A stretch of 50,043 nt of DNA, taken from a virus. The translations under genes were made by a program, and so were the position numbers. How positions within the stretch are numbered: position 1 is the stretch's first letter; the number at the start of each line of letters is the position of its first letter. This document shows positions 24,322 to 33,369 of this stretch, piece after piece. A model generated the notes under the pieces. That model did no database searches. It saw only the letters and a program-made list of their open reading frames with translations, and was not told the DNA's origin. Location: the IMG/VR virus record IMGVR_UViG_3300047508_000210, positions 1 to 50,043 of that record; one strand, given 5' to 3'.

Positions 24322-26489
24322 TGCCCGAGATTCCCTACACTGGCGTACCGGATAGGACTCCCGAACTCCGGCCAACCCCAAACCTCAACGTCAATCCCCC
24401 CGAAGCGGCGTTTGGGACCAACATCGCTGCCGCCACCCAACACCTCGGGCAGGTGGAGGAGGGTGCGGGGAAGGAACTCTTCGACCGGGCTTATGCCATT
24501 CAAGAACTCAACGTCCAGTCCGACGCCCTTGCTCGCATGGCAAAAGCTCAGGATGGAATGAATAATGCGTTTGTAGCGTTTAAGGAAAAGCGTGGGCAGG
24601 ATGCCATTAATGCATTCCCTCAATTTCAACAGGATTTAAACAAAGCTCTAGACGATAATAGCGAGGGTCTAAGCCCGTATGGTAAAGTGTACTACGATCG
24701 CGATATGCGAACGTATCGCGGTAAGATGTTGTTTAACGGTTCGGAGCATGCGGCGGATGAACAGAAAAGCTATTTCGTAAGCTCTGCCCAAGCACGACAA
24801 TCAACCGCGATGAAGGGAATGGAACTCAATCCTGATGATGTGAAGGGGAATGAAAAGCTGCTCGATGGCATTCGCTCAGATTCCCACGATACCTCGGCTG
24901 CGTTAGGTGAACCTCCTGGCAGCCCACAGTATATCAAGCGCGAAGCCGATGCTGTTAACGCTGCTATCATCTCCCAACTTCGCGGCATGGGCCAGACTAA
25001 TCCAATCGGCGCGTTGAAACTATTCGACCAAGCCAAATCCAAGAATGAAATCTACGGCGAAGATGCGGGGCGGATGTACCAATGGCTGAAGGTTCAGCGC
25101 GATACTATCGGCGCACGGCATAACGCCGGGCAAGTGTTAAATGAAGCCGCTGGGTTTAATCTCGGTGGCAGGATGTTGGATGAGAAAGGCGCATTGGCTG
25201 GGCTCACCGGCTCGGAAGGCGGGGCGAGGTTTTACAACTGGTCTGGTGCGGACCAGTGGGATCAATCCCACCAAAACTTCGGCCATCCGATTGGGGCGTA
25301 TTCGGTTATGTCGTATGCCCTTCAAGGCTTCCTGCGCCAAGCCGGAATGGGCCCGATGACGGAGGAGGAATTCAAAGCTGATCATGCCGCGCAGGACCAG
25401 CTAGCATGGACGATGTTTAATAAATACCAACAACAGTTCGGCTCAGCCGATGCAGCGGCGATTGCGTGGTTTGGGGGTGAGGGATCGGTTAAGGCAAACC
25501 TTGCCGCGTTGAGCGATGGTCATACCTCTGGTCCAGAGTACCTCTCCCGCTTCCATCGTGGGGTGGTGCAAGGGGCTGGCGAGGCTGACATTGCCACAGC
25601 GGCGAGGACAGTGGCGAAGTCCCAATTCCCAGGTGATGATGACTTCGCCGATGCCAATGAGAACGCTGCGTTAACCCAATACAATAAAGAAAAGCAAATC
25701 CGCACCGATACCAACAACGCCAACACCCAGACTTTGTGGGGCGCACTCATCAACGGCGTTGGGCCACAGCATGAAATTCCAACAACGCCGGATGAACTTA
25801 AGCTCGACCCAACCGCCGCACAAGCATGGGACTCGTTGACGCATGATGATCCGAAAGCTGTGCAGCAGTTCTTGAATCAGATGGCAAAGAACGCGAAGGG
25901 GGATGTTGCTCTCACCCCTGAACGTGAACAGAACTGGCAGAAGCTAGCGGGGCTTTCGGTCAACGATCCAAAAGCATTCATGGACCAAACCGCTGATGTC
26001 TCCAAGCTCGACTTGCCGCTTTCGATGAAGAAGCAAATCATCGCTTGGCAGAGGGATATCTATAAGAAAGCCGACGCCGATCCACAGATGTCGCATGCGA
26101 TGACCTATCTCCAGCGCACCGGTATCCTCCCCGCTTCTGGCCTAACCAAAGACCAAGACCCAGACGGCCTCAACCAATTCACCGGCATCCTCCACGACAT
26201 CATGTCCGATTACCAAATGCGGAATGATAAGCCCATGCCGGATGATGAGATTGAAGCCACGGCGACGAGGCTGTTGCAGCGGACGTCCACCGGGTACTTC
26301 GGCACCAGCATCGGCCAAGGCCCGCAATGGTTTAAGTCAATCGACACCGTCCCCGAACATGAGCGCAACCTAATCATCCAAAACCCAATCTGGCAAGGGG
26401 CACAGCCGAGCGACGAGCAAATCTTAAAGATTTACCTCGCCACGCAATACAACAACGTCGTCAATCCACCCAAACCCCCGAGTAAGTGA
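24321..26489 (+). CDS. Internal virion protein with transglycosylase-like domain
   Basis: Encodes 722 residues from ATG at 24321 (TAATG). The N-terminal 270 residues are helical. About 290-420 resembles a goose-lysozyme/SLT-type muramidase: LAGLTGSEGGARF with candidate catalytic E299, GHPIGAYSVMSYALQGFLRQ, then a helix and a FGSADAAAIAWFGGEGSV segment. It would open peptidoglycan during genome ejection, as T7 gp16 does, and occupies the gp15/gp16 place. The C-terminal 300 residues are helical. The catalytic assignment is by pattern only. Confidence 0.7.
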   Translation: MPEIPYTGVPDRTPELRPTPNLNVNPPEAAFGTNIAAATQHLGQVEEGAGKELFDRAYAIQELNVQSDALARMAKAQDGMNNAFVAFKEKRGQDAINAFPQFQQDLNKALDDNSEGLSPYGKVYYDRDMRTYRGKMLFNGSEHAADEQKSYFVSSAQARQSTAMKGMELNPDDVKGNEKLLDGIRSDSHDTSAALGEPPGSPQYIKREADAVNAAIISQLRGMGQTNPIGALKLFDQAKSKNEIYGEDAGRMYQWLKVQRDTIGARHNAGQVLNEAAGFNLGGRMLDEKGALAGLTGSEGGARFYNWSGADQWDQSHQNFGHPIGAYSVMSYALQGFLRQAGMGPMTEEEFKADHAAQDQLAWTMFNKYQQQFGSADAAAIAWFGGEGSVKANLAALSDGHTSGPEYLSRFHRGVVQGAGEADIATAARTVAKSQFPGDDDFADANENAALTQYNKEKQIRTDTNNANTQTLWGALINGVGPQHEIPTTPDELKLDPTAAQAWDSLTHDDPKAVQQFLNQMAKNAKGDVALTPEREQNWQKLAGLSVNDPKAFMDQTADVSKLDLPLSMKKQIIAWQRDIYKKADADPQMSHAMTYLQRTGILPASGLTKDQDPDGLNQFTGILHDIMSDYQMRNDKPMPDDEIEATATRLLQRTSTGYFGTSIGQGPQWFKSIDTVPEHERNLIIQNPIWQGAQPSDEQILKIYLATQYNNVVNPPKPPSK

Positions 26490-26638
26490 TGGAAGTCCCG
26501 CTCGAAATCTGGCAAGGGATTGTGGATCGAATTGGCGTGGCGATTCAGAATTCGCCGGGCCCGATGTACACACTCGAACTCCACGAAGAAGAACTCAACG
26601 CTATGCTTGAAGCGGTGAAGGGTATGCTCGATGGCTGA
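26489..26638 (+). CDS. Small acidic protein between virion genes (49 aa)
   Basis: ATG overlaps the previous TGA (TGATG) and its stop overlaps the giant gene by eight bases. Encodes MEVPLEIWQGIVDRIGVAIQ..., then LHEEELNAMLEAVKGMLDG: two amphipathic acidic helices. Continuous coding and coupling at both ends make it likely real. It may assist assembly of the giant protein. Confidence 0.55.
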   Translation: MEVPLEIWQGIVDRIGVAIQNSPGPMYTLELHEEELNAMLEAVKGMLDG

Positions 26639-29600
26639 TATGCTTGACGAGGCGGTGCAGGATTACATTACCTCTGCCAAGTCCCGTACCGTTGCGGGGT
26701 TTGCCACAACCCCCGATGATGCAGCGCGGGCGGTACAGCTAGAGGATGCCACCGGTACCCCCGCTCCGCTCATCTCCCCCGACGTTCAATCCTACGACAA
26801 AACCACCCAGCGCGATATGGCGTCGACGATGGTGGAGCGCGATCCGCAGTTGATGGCGTATGTGCATAGCCACCCAATGGCGGCGTCGGTGAGCCAGAAC
26901 GATTGGGGCAATTTGTCTATACTCAGTCAGGCGGCACAGGCGCATGCGGGCATTCTCAAAACCCTAAACGCCCCGTGGGATCGCGGGTTTGATGCTGCAC
27001 TCGATGCCGCGAAGGAAGACTTCAACCGGCCGATTACACAGTATAGCTATGAGGACATCGCCAAGTCGTTCCCCGCGATGGGTCCTGGGAAAGGGCCGTT
27101 GGGCTTTACCGCGAACCTACTCACCGCGACGGGACTTAACATCGGCAGCATCATCGGGGAGGGCACATCCAACATCGCCTCTGGTCTAATCCACGGGGCG
27201 AGTGCTTTCGTCAGCCAATTCGCCAAGTCAGTGGGGATGTCCGACACCGCGGCGGATTCGCTAACCCGCGAAGTAGGCGCGATCCTTGAACAAAAAACCA
27301 TCGAGCCCGGTGCGGCGATGGAGGCTGTGCATGGCGATACCACCGAACATCTCAACGCCATGCTCCAAGCCTCGCAGGTTTCGCGGTCATTTATCAACAC
27401 CCTCAAGACCTTTGGCGATGCCGGGAAGGAAGCTCCTAAGGGTGTTGTCCCCGCCATCGATGCCTTACGCGGTGCAGCAAATGCACAGTTGCTGGAACAC
27501 CTGGACGAAGTTGTGAAGCAAGCCCAATCCAGCGATACCAAAGAACTCGCCTCTGGGCTTTTTCGCAACTTCATGGAACAGCACTATGGGCAATCAACCC
27601 TCGGCATTTCCAGCGATGCGGCGATGGCGCTGTATGGTGACAAACTTCCCGAACCCAACGATGGGCTGTTGGGTTGGGTTCCTGGCATTGCCGACAAACT
27701 CGAAGTCGCTCGCCAGACCGGGTCCGATGTTGACATCCCCATCGCCGATTGGGTGGCGCATGTGGACCCGGCGATTGCTAAGAACCTGCATGATGATCTT
27801 CGCATCTGGCCCGGTGGAGTCACCGCTCGGGAGGGGCTGGAACTTGGAGAAGCCGAGCCGAAGCTTATGATTGAGGATACCCTCCCACAGGTGCGCGGAT
27901 CGTATGGCATGGAGCCGATGTTCTCGATGGGGGATAGAAAACTCACACTTCGATCTGATGCAGATAGGTTCGGGCATGAACTGCCTAAATATGGCCAAAC
28001 AGAAGAGATGCATGGAATAGGTATCTACGATGAAAATAGTAGAATGGTTGGTTACATTACATTAACCCCGCAAGGTAAAAATTTAAACATTGAAGAGATT
28101 AGTGGGACAGCTGGGCGATGGGCAAATCACTTCGGGCCAGCACTGATTATGGATTTGAAGCGTCAATTAAAAGCTATGTATCCAGAAGCCGAGACTATCT
28201 CAGGCTATCGCGTTACAGGAGCGCGTAAGGAAGCTGGTAGCGGACCGGCAACAACTTCGGTAAAGCTTGATGCCAAAGGCTTGGATCAGGTTGAGGCAAC
28301 ACGTGACCTTCTCTCCGAAACCTATGCCCGCAAACTCAGCGAGAATGTGTCCGTTGACATTGTCCCCAGTCACCTCTACGAAGCCAACGAAAAAGCGATG
28401 GCGGGGATTGTTCATGAAGAACTAGCGCGGATAACTGGTAAGAAGGCGAAGGTTGTTCCATCGGCGGGGATAGACTACAAAGGCGTTGGGCAACCGCGTG
28501 GGTTGTATATTCCCAAGGCTGGGTTGATTGTCTATGATCTGCTGGGCGAGGACCCGATTGGAACTGGTCGGCATGAAGCCATCCACTTCCTCAAAGATCA
28601 AGGGTTGTTCAGTGACAAGGAATGGAACACTCTAACCGAAGCGGCCGAGCAGGAGGGGTGGAAAGAACGCTACAACATCGGCGATCGGTATGCCAAGTTC
28701 TCGCCCGAAGTCCACACCGAGGAAGCAATCGCCGAAGCATTTCGCGAATGGGCAAAGGCCAAGGACGGCGAACGGCGTGAACATTCCCCCGTCGCCCAGA
28801 TTTTCCAAAAGATCATGGACTTGCTAGATAAGATCAGGGGCAGGTTCAAGGAACTATTCGGCCGCGAACCCTCCGCTGATGAGTTGTTTCAGAAGGTGTC
28901 GTCGGGTGAGATTGGTGAACGGGCAAGCATGGGCACTGGTGGTGGTGGCCCGTTGTTCTCCATGGACGAACTCGAGAACCTCAAGGCCAGTGGTCTAGGC
29001 CTCGATTCCAAAACCTTTGCCAATCTCACCAAACTCGTCAACGAGCGCTATGAACGTGACCTCGCCAAAGCCCAAGAGAAGGCCGAGCGTGACCAGAAGA
29101 AACGCCAATCCGCGGAGTGGAAAGAAAACCGCGAGGCGATGAAGCAGGATGTTGAAGCCAGCATCCGGCAACGTCCCGACATTGCGGTCGACCAGTTCCT
29201 TGGGACTGGGCAACTCAACGGCAAGCAGATGCCGCAGAAGCGGTATTCGCTCCTCGAGAGCGATCTCACCGCCGAACAGAAGAAGCTGCTACCCTCCACC
29301 TACTATTCCAAATCCGGCTTTCCAGTCGATGAAGTCGCCAAGCAGTTTGGCTACCCCTCCGGCGAGGCGATGATCCAGCACCTCGGCTCCTACAATTCCG
29401 CCAAAGCCGGACGTTCTACCCGCGAGATGTTCGAACACACCGTCAACGTTGAAACCGATCGGCAAATGGAGGCGAAGTATGGCGACCTACCCTCTAACAT
29501 TCTATCTGAAGCCAAAGCGCAGGCCTTCTCGGATAGTGAGGTGCATCTTGTCACCGAGGAATATCAAGCTGCGGCCCAGATGGCGGGTGTTACCGCAGTT

Positions 29601-32336
29601 GACCGGGCTGTTATCGCTCAGTCCGCTAGGGACTCCGTCAACAAGATGGCGTTCGAGGGGATCAAATCCGACAAATTCGCTGAACTTGTTAAGAAGGCGC
29701 AAGACATCGCCGTTCGGGCGCTGGCTAATGGAGATCCAGCGTTAGCGGTGCAGGCCCTGCAGCGAAGAACCGAGAACGCTCATATCGTCAAGGAAATACA
29801 GGCGATCGAAAAGCAAATTCCCAAGTTCCAACGCCTGACCAAGTTCTACGCCAAGCCGTGGGATGTAACCAAGCCATCGCCGGTTGATGCGGAGTGGAGC
29901 CTGTTCACCCGGAACATGCTATCGAAGGTCGGCCTCCCATCCGGCATGTCGATCCAAGGTATGGCCCAGCGAATTGCCTCGAAGCGATTTGCCGATCTTG
30001 CCGATTTCGTCACCAAGATGGAAAACGAGAACGAGGTTGCAGGATTGCAGTTGCCTGTCCCGGATTGGTTGTTGAAGAATGACCCACAGCAAAAGCCGTT
30101 CAAAAACCTCACCGTCCAGGAATGGAAAGACCTCAACCAGTCCCTCGTGACCTTCGACAAACTCGGGCGTGATGAACAAAAGGCCGTCACCGCCGACGCC
30201 AAAGTCGACAAGGCCGAGCTTGTTGGGAAGATGAAGCGGCAGCTTGCGGATTACTTCGAGCCAATTACCAAGGACCTTGCAGGGAAGGGCGAGTGGTCAC
30301 AAGCCCTTGGTCACTTCATCGCCGCAAGCACTAGCAACGAAACCCTTATGTCGCGTTTTGACCACCGTGACACCCATGGTTTATTCACCGAAACCTTTTC
30401 CAAACCAGCGGCTAGTGCCGCCAACCACGCTGCTGTGTTGGAACGGGAAACGGGCAAAGCCCTTAGAGAGTTAGGCCCTGTCAAAGATGGTGAACGAACT
30501 CTCACCTCCCCCTTCATTGACCCGCGAAGCAAGGAGCCGATAAAGAACTTCACCCGCAATAATCTCGCCGTCGTCATCTCCAACCTTGGCAACGAGTACA
30601 ACTGGAGAACCCTAACCAAAGGTTGGCGGATTGACCCCGACCAACTCATGAAATGGGTTGAGGCGCACTCCACCATCGAAGACCTTGAACGCGCCCAATC
30701 CATGGGCAAGATTTGGAAGGGGTTGTGGGAGCAATCCTCCGCCATGTACGAGCGACTATATGGCGTGGCACCCGAGGCTGTGGAACCTCGCCCGTTCATG
30801 ATGCATGGGAAACAATGGGATGGGTGGTATCATCCAATCATCGGGGACACGGACCTATCTCGCTACGTCAACAAACTCCCCGAACTTGATAAAGCCGAAA
30901 CCAACTTCTGGCCTGCTACTAACAACGCCTATACCAAGCGGCGAACGGGAGCTATCCAAGTCCTTGACCTGTCTTACGACCAAATCGGCGTTCGGCTTTC
31001 GCAAGAAATCCACGACATCGCCTTTCGAGAGTTCGTCTCCAACACCGCGAAGTTGATGAAGGACCAAACCTTCAGGCAGGCAGTCACCGCCCACTACGGC
31101 AAAGAATACCTCGACCAGATGGACGGGTGGCTCCAGCGAACCGCCGGGAAGAATTCGTTCAACGGTGCAGCGATGCGACTTGCCCAACGTTGGTCGAATG
31201 AGCTGCGCCAGAATGTCATCTCCACCTACGTCGCCTTCAACCCCATCACCGCGGCAAAGCATGGCTCAACCGCATGGATGATGTCGTCGAGGGAGCTTGA
31301 CGCTAACCTATTCAAGTCCGTGCCGAAGTTCCTCGGCTTCACCGCTGAACTTAAAATGAACCAGTGGTTTGGTACCGCTGTTAGTGACCTGTACGGCAAG
31401 TCCCCTCAAATGGGCGATAAGCTTTGGGACTGGTCGGTTGGGGAGTCGGAAGAACTCAAGCGGCGGGAGCGCAACTACCAAGACACCATCGGTGGGGCGA
31501 TGGGATTGAACGCAGGCGAACGCCGATGGAGGGATAAGGTATCACAGGTCGGGGCGTCGGTGGTTGCTTGGTCCGACCTACAATCCGCCGTGCCGCTATG
31601 GCTTGCGACGTATCGCAAAGAATTCGCCCGTTCGGCCGAGCATGGTACCGCGGTACGTGAGGGTGATTTGGCTGTACGTCGGGCGCATGGATCAACCGCC
31701 ATCACCAACCTTCCTGCAATCGCCACAAGCCAAGACATCCTAGGCCCGTGGATGACGTCGCTATATGGCTTCATGGGTACCAACATGCAGCGGCGAATTG
31801 AGATGTTTCATGACTTGAACGATGCCTACAAACTCAGCATGTCGGGGCATATTAATGAAGCCAGCAAGAAGCTCCCCACCATCCTATCCTCCCTCGCCAC
31901 CTATGTGATCTGGACAGGGATTGTGGAGGAGGTTGCGAGCCAGCAGTTCTTCTCGGACCATCGATCGCTTGGGGAGAAAACCCTTGGCTGGTTGTTTGGC
32001 ACCGCTGCACAAACCGTAATCGGCGTGCGGGACTTAGTCTACGACGTCGCCACGGGGAAGGAAGATGCTGGTCTAATCTCCACCCCGATGCATGATATGT
32101 CCAACCTGCTCCGTGATGCGAAGAAGAATGACCCATTGGGCAAAGCCCATATCGGCAAGTTCGTGGCGGATGGCTGTGCAACCATCGGCGATCTCAAAGG
32201 CCTTTGCCCACGACACGTTGGCAAAGCTGCACAATACGGTATCGACATGTTCAACGGCTACCAAATCCCACACTCAATCGGCGATATTGAAAAGGGCCTT
32301 GTCACCGGAACTCAAAAATCAAAAATCGTACGCTAA
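26631..32336 (+). CDS. Giant internal virion protein (1901 aa) with zincin-like domain
   Basis: A multidomain protein, probably packaged and ejected with DNA. Residues 1-430: helical, with a Gly-rich hydrophobic part at about 155-200. About 440-545: compact alpha/beta domain (IGIYDENSRMVGYITL ... FGPALIMDLKRQLKAMYP) resembling a GNAT-type acetyltransferase and more AT-rich than its flanks. About 590-780: metallopeptidase-like domain with HEAIH (648-652) and an acidic helix HTEEAIAEAFREW (from 695) as third-ligand candidate. About 810-1250: charged helices. About 1380-1901: long conserved-looking helical part with some hydrophobic stretches. Resembles polyvalent or core proteins of podoviruses; not N4-type RNA polymerase. 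Confidence 0.7.
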   Translation: MADMLDEAVQDYITSAKSRTVAGFATTPDDAARAVQLEDATGTPAPLISPDVQSYDKTTQRDMASTMVERDPQLMAYVHSHPMAASVSQNDWGNLSILSQAAQAHAGILKTLNAPWDRGFDAALDAAKEDFNRPITQYSYEDIAKSFPAMGPGKGPLGFTANLLTATGLNIGSIIGEGTSNIASGLIHGASAFVSQFAKSVGMSDTAADSLTREVGAILEQKTIEPGAAMEAVHGDTTEHLNAMLQASQVSRSFINTLKTFGDAGKEAPKGVVPAIDALRGAANAQLLEHLDEVVKQAQSSDTKELASGLFRNFMEQHYGQSTLGISSDAAMALYGDKLPEPNDGLLGWVPGIADKLEVARQTGSDVDIPIADWVAHVDPAIAKNLHDDLRIWPGGVTAREGLELGEAEPKLMIEDTLPQVRGSYGMEPMFSMGDRKLTLRSDADRFGHELPKYGQTEEMHGIGIYDENSRMVGYITLTPQGKNLNIEEISGTAGRWANHFGPALIMDLKRQLKAMYPEAETISGYRVTGARKEAGSGPATTSVKLDAKGLDQVEATRDLLSETYARKLSENVSVDIVPSHLYEANEKAMAGIVHEELARITGKKAKVVPSAGIDYKGVGQPRGLYIPKAGLIVYDLLGEDPIGTGRHEAIHFLKDQGLFSDKEWNTLTEAAEQEGWKERYNIGDRYAKFSPEVHTEEAIAEAFREWAKAKDGERREHSPVAQIFQKIMDLLDKIRGRFKELFGREPSADELFQKVSSGEIGERASMGTGGGGPLFSMDELENLKASGLGLDSKTFANLTKLVNERYERDLAKAQEKAERDQKKRQSAEWKENREAMKQDVEASIRQRPDIAVDQFLGTGQLNGKQMPQKRYSLLESDLTAEQKKLLPSTYYSKSGFPVDEVAKQFGYPSGEAMIQHLGSYNSAKAGRSTREMFEHTVNVETDRQMEAKYGDLPSNILSEAKAQAFSDSEVHLVTEEYQAAAQMAGVTAVDRAVIAQSARDSVNKMAFEGIKSDKFAELVKKAQDIAVRALANGDPALAVQALQRRTENAHIVKEIQAIEKQIPKFQRLTKFYAKPWDVTKPSPVDAEWSLFTRNMLSKVGLPSGMSIQGMAQRIASKRFADLADFVTKMENENEVAGLQLPVPDWLLKNDPQQKPFKNLTVQEWKDLNQSLVTFDKLGRDEQKAVTADAKVDKAELVGKMKRQLADYFEPITKDLAGKGEWSQALGHFIAASTSNETLMSRFDHRDTHGLFTETFSKPAASAANHAAVLERETGKALRELGPVKDGERTLTSPFIDPRSKEPIKNFTRNNLAVVISNLGNEYNWRTLTKGWRIDPDQLMKWVEAHSTIEDLERAQSMGKIWKGLWEQSSAMYERLYGVAPEAVEPRPFMMHGKQWDGWYHPIIGDTDLSRYVNKLPELDKAETNFWPATNNAYTKRRTGAIQVLDLSYDQIGVRLSQEIHDIAFREFVSNTAKLMKDQTFRQAVTAHYGKEYLDQMDGWLQRTAGKNSFNGAAMRLAQRWSNELRQNVISTYVAFNPITAAKHGSTAWMMSSRELDANLFKSVPKFLGFTAELKMNQWFGTAVSDLYGKSPQMGDKLWDWSVGESEELKRRERNYQDTIGGAMGLNAGERRWRDKVSQVGASVVAWSDLQSAVPLWLATYRKEFARSAEHGTAVREGDLAVRRAHGSTAITNLPAIATSQDILGPWMTSLYGFMGTNMQRRIEMFHDLNDAYKLSMSGHINEASKKLPTILSSLATYVIWTGIVEEVASQQFFSDHRSLGEKTLGWLFGTAAQTVIGVRDLVYDVATGKEDAGLISTPMHDMSNLLRDAKKNDPLGKAHIGKFVADGCATIGDLKGLCPRHVGKAAQYGIDMFNGYQIPHSIGDIEKGLVTGTQKSKIVR

Positions 32337-32366
32337 CCCTGCGGATAAAGAAAGCACGAGCATGAA

Positions 32367-32756
32367 ATGGCAGAGAGTTATGGGAATGGGAACGGACACA
32401 ATGGCCGTTCCTTACAGCTAAACTGGCTAATCACAGTCGTGTTTTGTATCGCAAACTTTGCGATAGGGCTGGTGGTGAGTACGATATGGGCAGATACACA
32501 GCACAATACTACCGATCTAGCGGGGATGTCTGAGAGGGTATCGGGGATAGTGAATCGGGTGAATGGGGTTGAGGTGCATGTAAACGCGGTGGACGAGGCG
32601 AAGAACCTGAACACCGCGGAGGTGGCGAGGCTAAGGGCGGAATTGGAGGCGCTTGAGAAACGTGAGACTGCGTGGCAGCAGGACTTGTACCATGAACAAA
32701 CACGACTGGATAATTTGGAATCGCTATTGCGACCGTTGGATGGGTTGAAGAGATGA
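32367..32756 (+). CDS. Membrane-anchored coiled-coil protein (i-spanin-like topology)
   Basis: Encodes 129 residues: Gly/Asn-rich N-tail, one transmembrane helix (about 20-41, WLITVVFCIANFAIGLVVST), then a long coiled coil (LNTAEVARLRAELEALEKRE). This is the layout of inner-membrane spanins, which disrupt the outer membrane at lysis, but no outer lipoprotein partner with a lipobox is visible. It starts 30 bases after the giant gene. Confidence 0.6.
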   Translation: MAESYGNGNGHNGRSLQLNWLITVVFCIANFAIGLVVSTIWADTQHNTTDLAGMSERVSGIVNRVNGVEVHVNAVDEAKNLNTAEVARLRAELEALEKRETAWQQDLYHEQTRLDNLESLLRPLDGLKR

Positions 32757-32764
32757 GGTGAGCC

Positions 32765-33139
32765 ATGCCTATTAAAGCCCTTATGACGTCGATATTATTA
32801 GCTCAGGCTATGCCTGCACAGGCTGAGCCGATTGAGATTAACCGTCAGGCCTTGACGGATGAAGCGGATGTATGCGAGAAGGGCCAATCGATTGTTATTG
32901 TGAGATGCAAACGCGGGACGTTTTTAGGGTGTGAGAGGGAACAGGGGAATTATGAATGTGTTGGGGGATACCCTGAACACAAGGCGGCGATTGCGCCGGT
33001 GGTAGAGAAGAAGGTAGTGCCGCAGGTGGTGGCTGTGCCTAAGCAAGTGACGGTACATCGGCCCGTCCATCGGCGTAGAGCAGCCGGAAGTCCATTTAGC
33101 AACTTCCTCCGATCGCTGTTACATGGCGGGAGAAAATGA
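32765..33139 (+). CDS. Small exported Cys-containing protein
   Basis: Encodes 124 residues. Residues 1-20 act as a signal peptide (MPIKALMTSILLAQAMPAQA). The mature part has four cysteines (VCEKG, VRCKRG, LGCERE, YECVGG) likely forming two disulfides, then a Val/Pro linker and a strongly basic C-terminus (VHRPVHRRRAAG). No lipobox. It may work with the adjacent membrane coiled-coil proteins in lysis or envelope modification. Family unknown. Confidence 0.6.
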   Translation: MPIKALMTSILLAQAMPAQAEPIEINRQALTDEADVCEKGQSIVIVRCKRGTFLGCEREQGNYECVGGYPEHKAAIAPVVEKKVVPQVVAVPKQVTVHRPVHRRRAAGSPFSNFLRSLLHGGRK

Positions 33140-33369
33140 GCGAGCCGGTGGAGATAGCGCTGATTACCAGTATCCTCCCGGTGATTGCTACGGTGATCAG
33201 CGCTTTGATTGCGTGGGCTGTTTCTCGCAATGCGGCGAAGAAGATTAATGAAATACATTTGATTGTAAATAGCCAGCGGAGTGAGATGATGCTGGAAATC
33301 CAAAGCCAAGCCGAGCAGATTAGGAAATTGAAAAATACTATTGAAGGGTTTGACCGTCCTGCTCGGTAG
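33136..33369 (+). CDS. Small membrane-anchored protein with coiled-coil tail
   Basis: Encodes 77 residues: one hydrophobic helix (about 7-29, IALITSILPVIATVISALIAW), then a coiled coil (MMLEIQSQAEQIRKLKNTIE). ATGA overlap with the previous gene. Holin- or spanin-like by topology only. It is the last rightward gene; its final 32 bases overlap the convergent ATPase gene. Confidence 0.6.
   Translation: MSEPVEIALITSILPVIATVISALIAWAVSRNAAKKINEIHLIVNSQRSEMMLEIQSQAEQIRKLKNTIEGFDRPAR

Noticed and set aside
26631-32336. N4-type virion RNA polymerase
   Set aside because: The protein is about half the expected length and no polymerase motifs were seen; zincin-like and helical regions explain it better.
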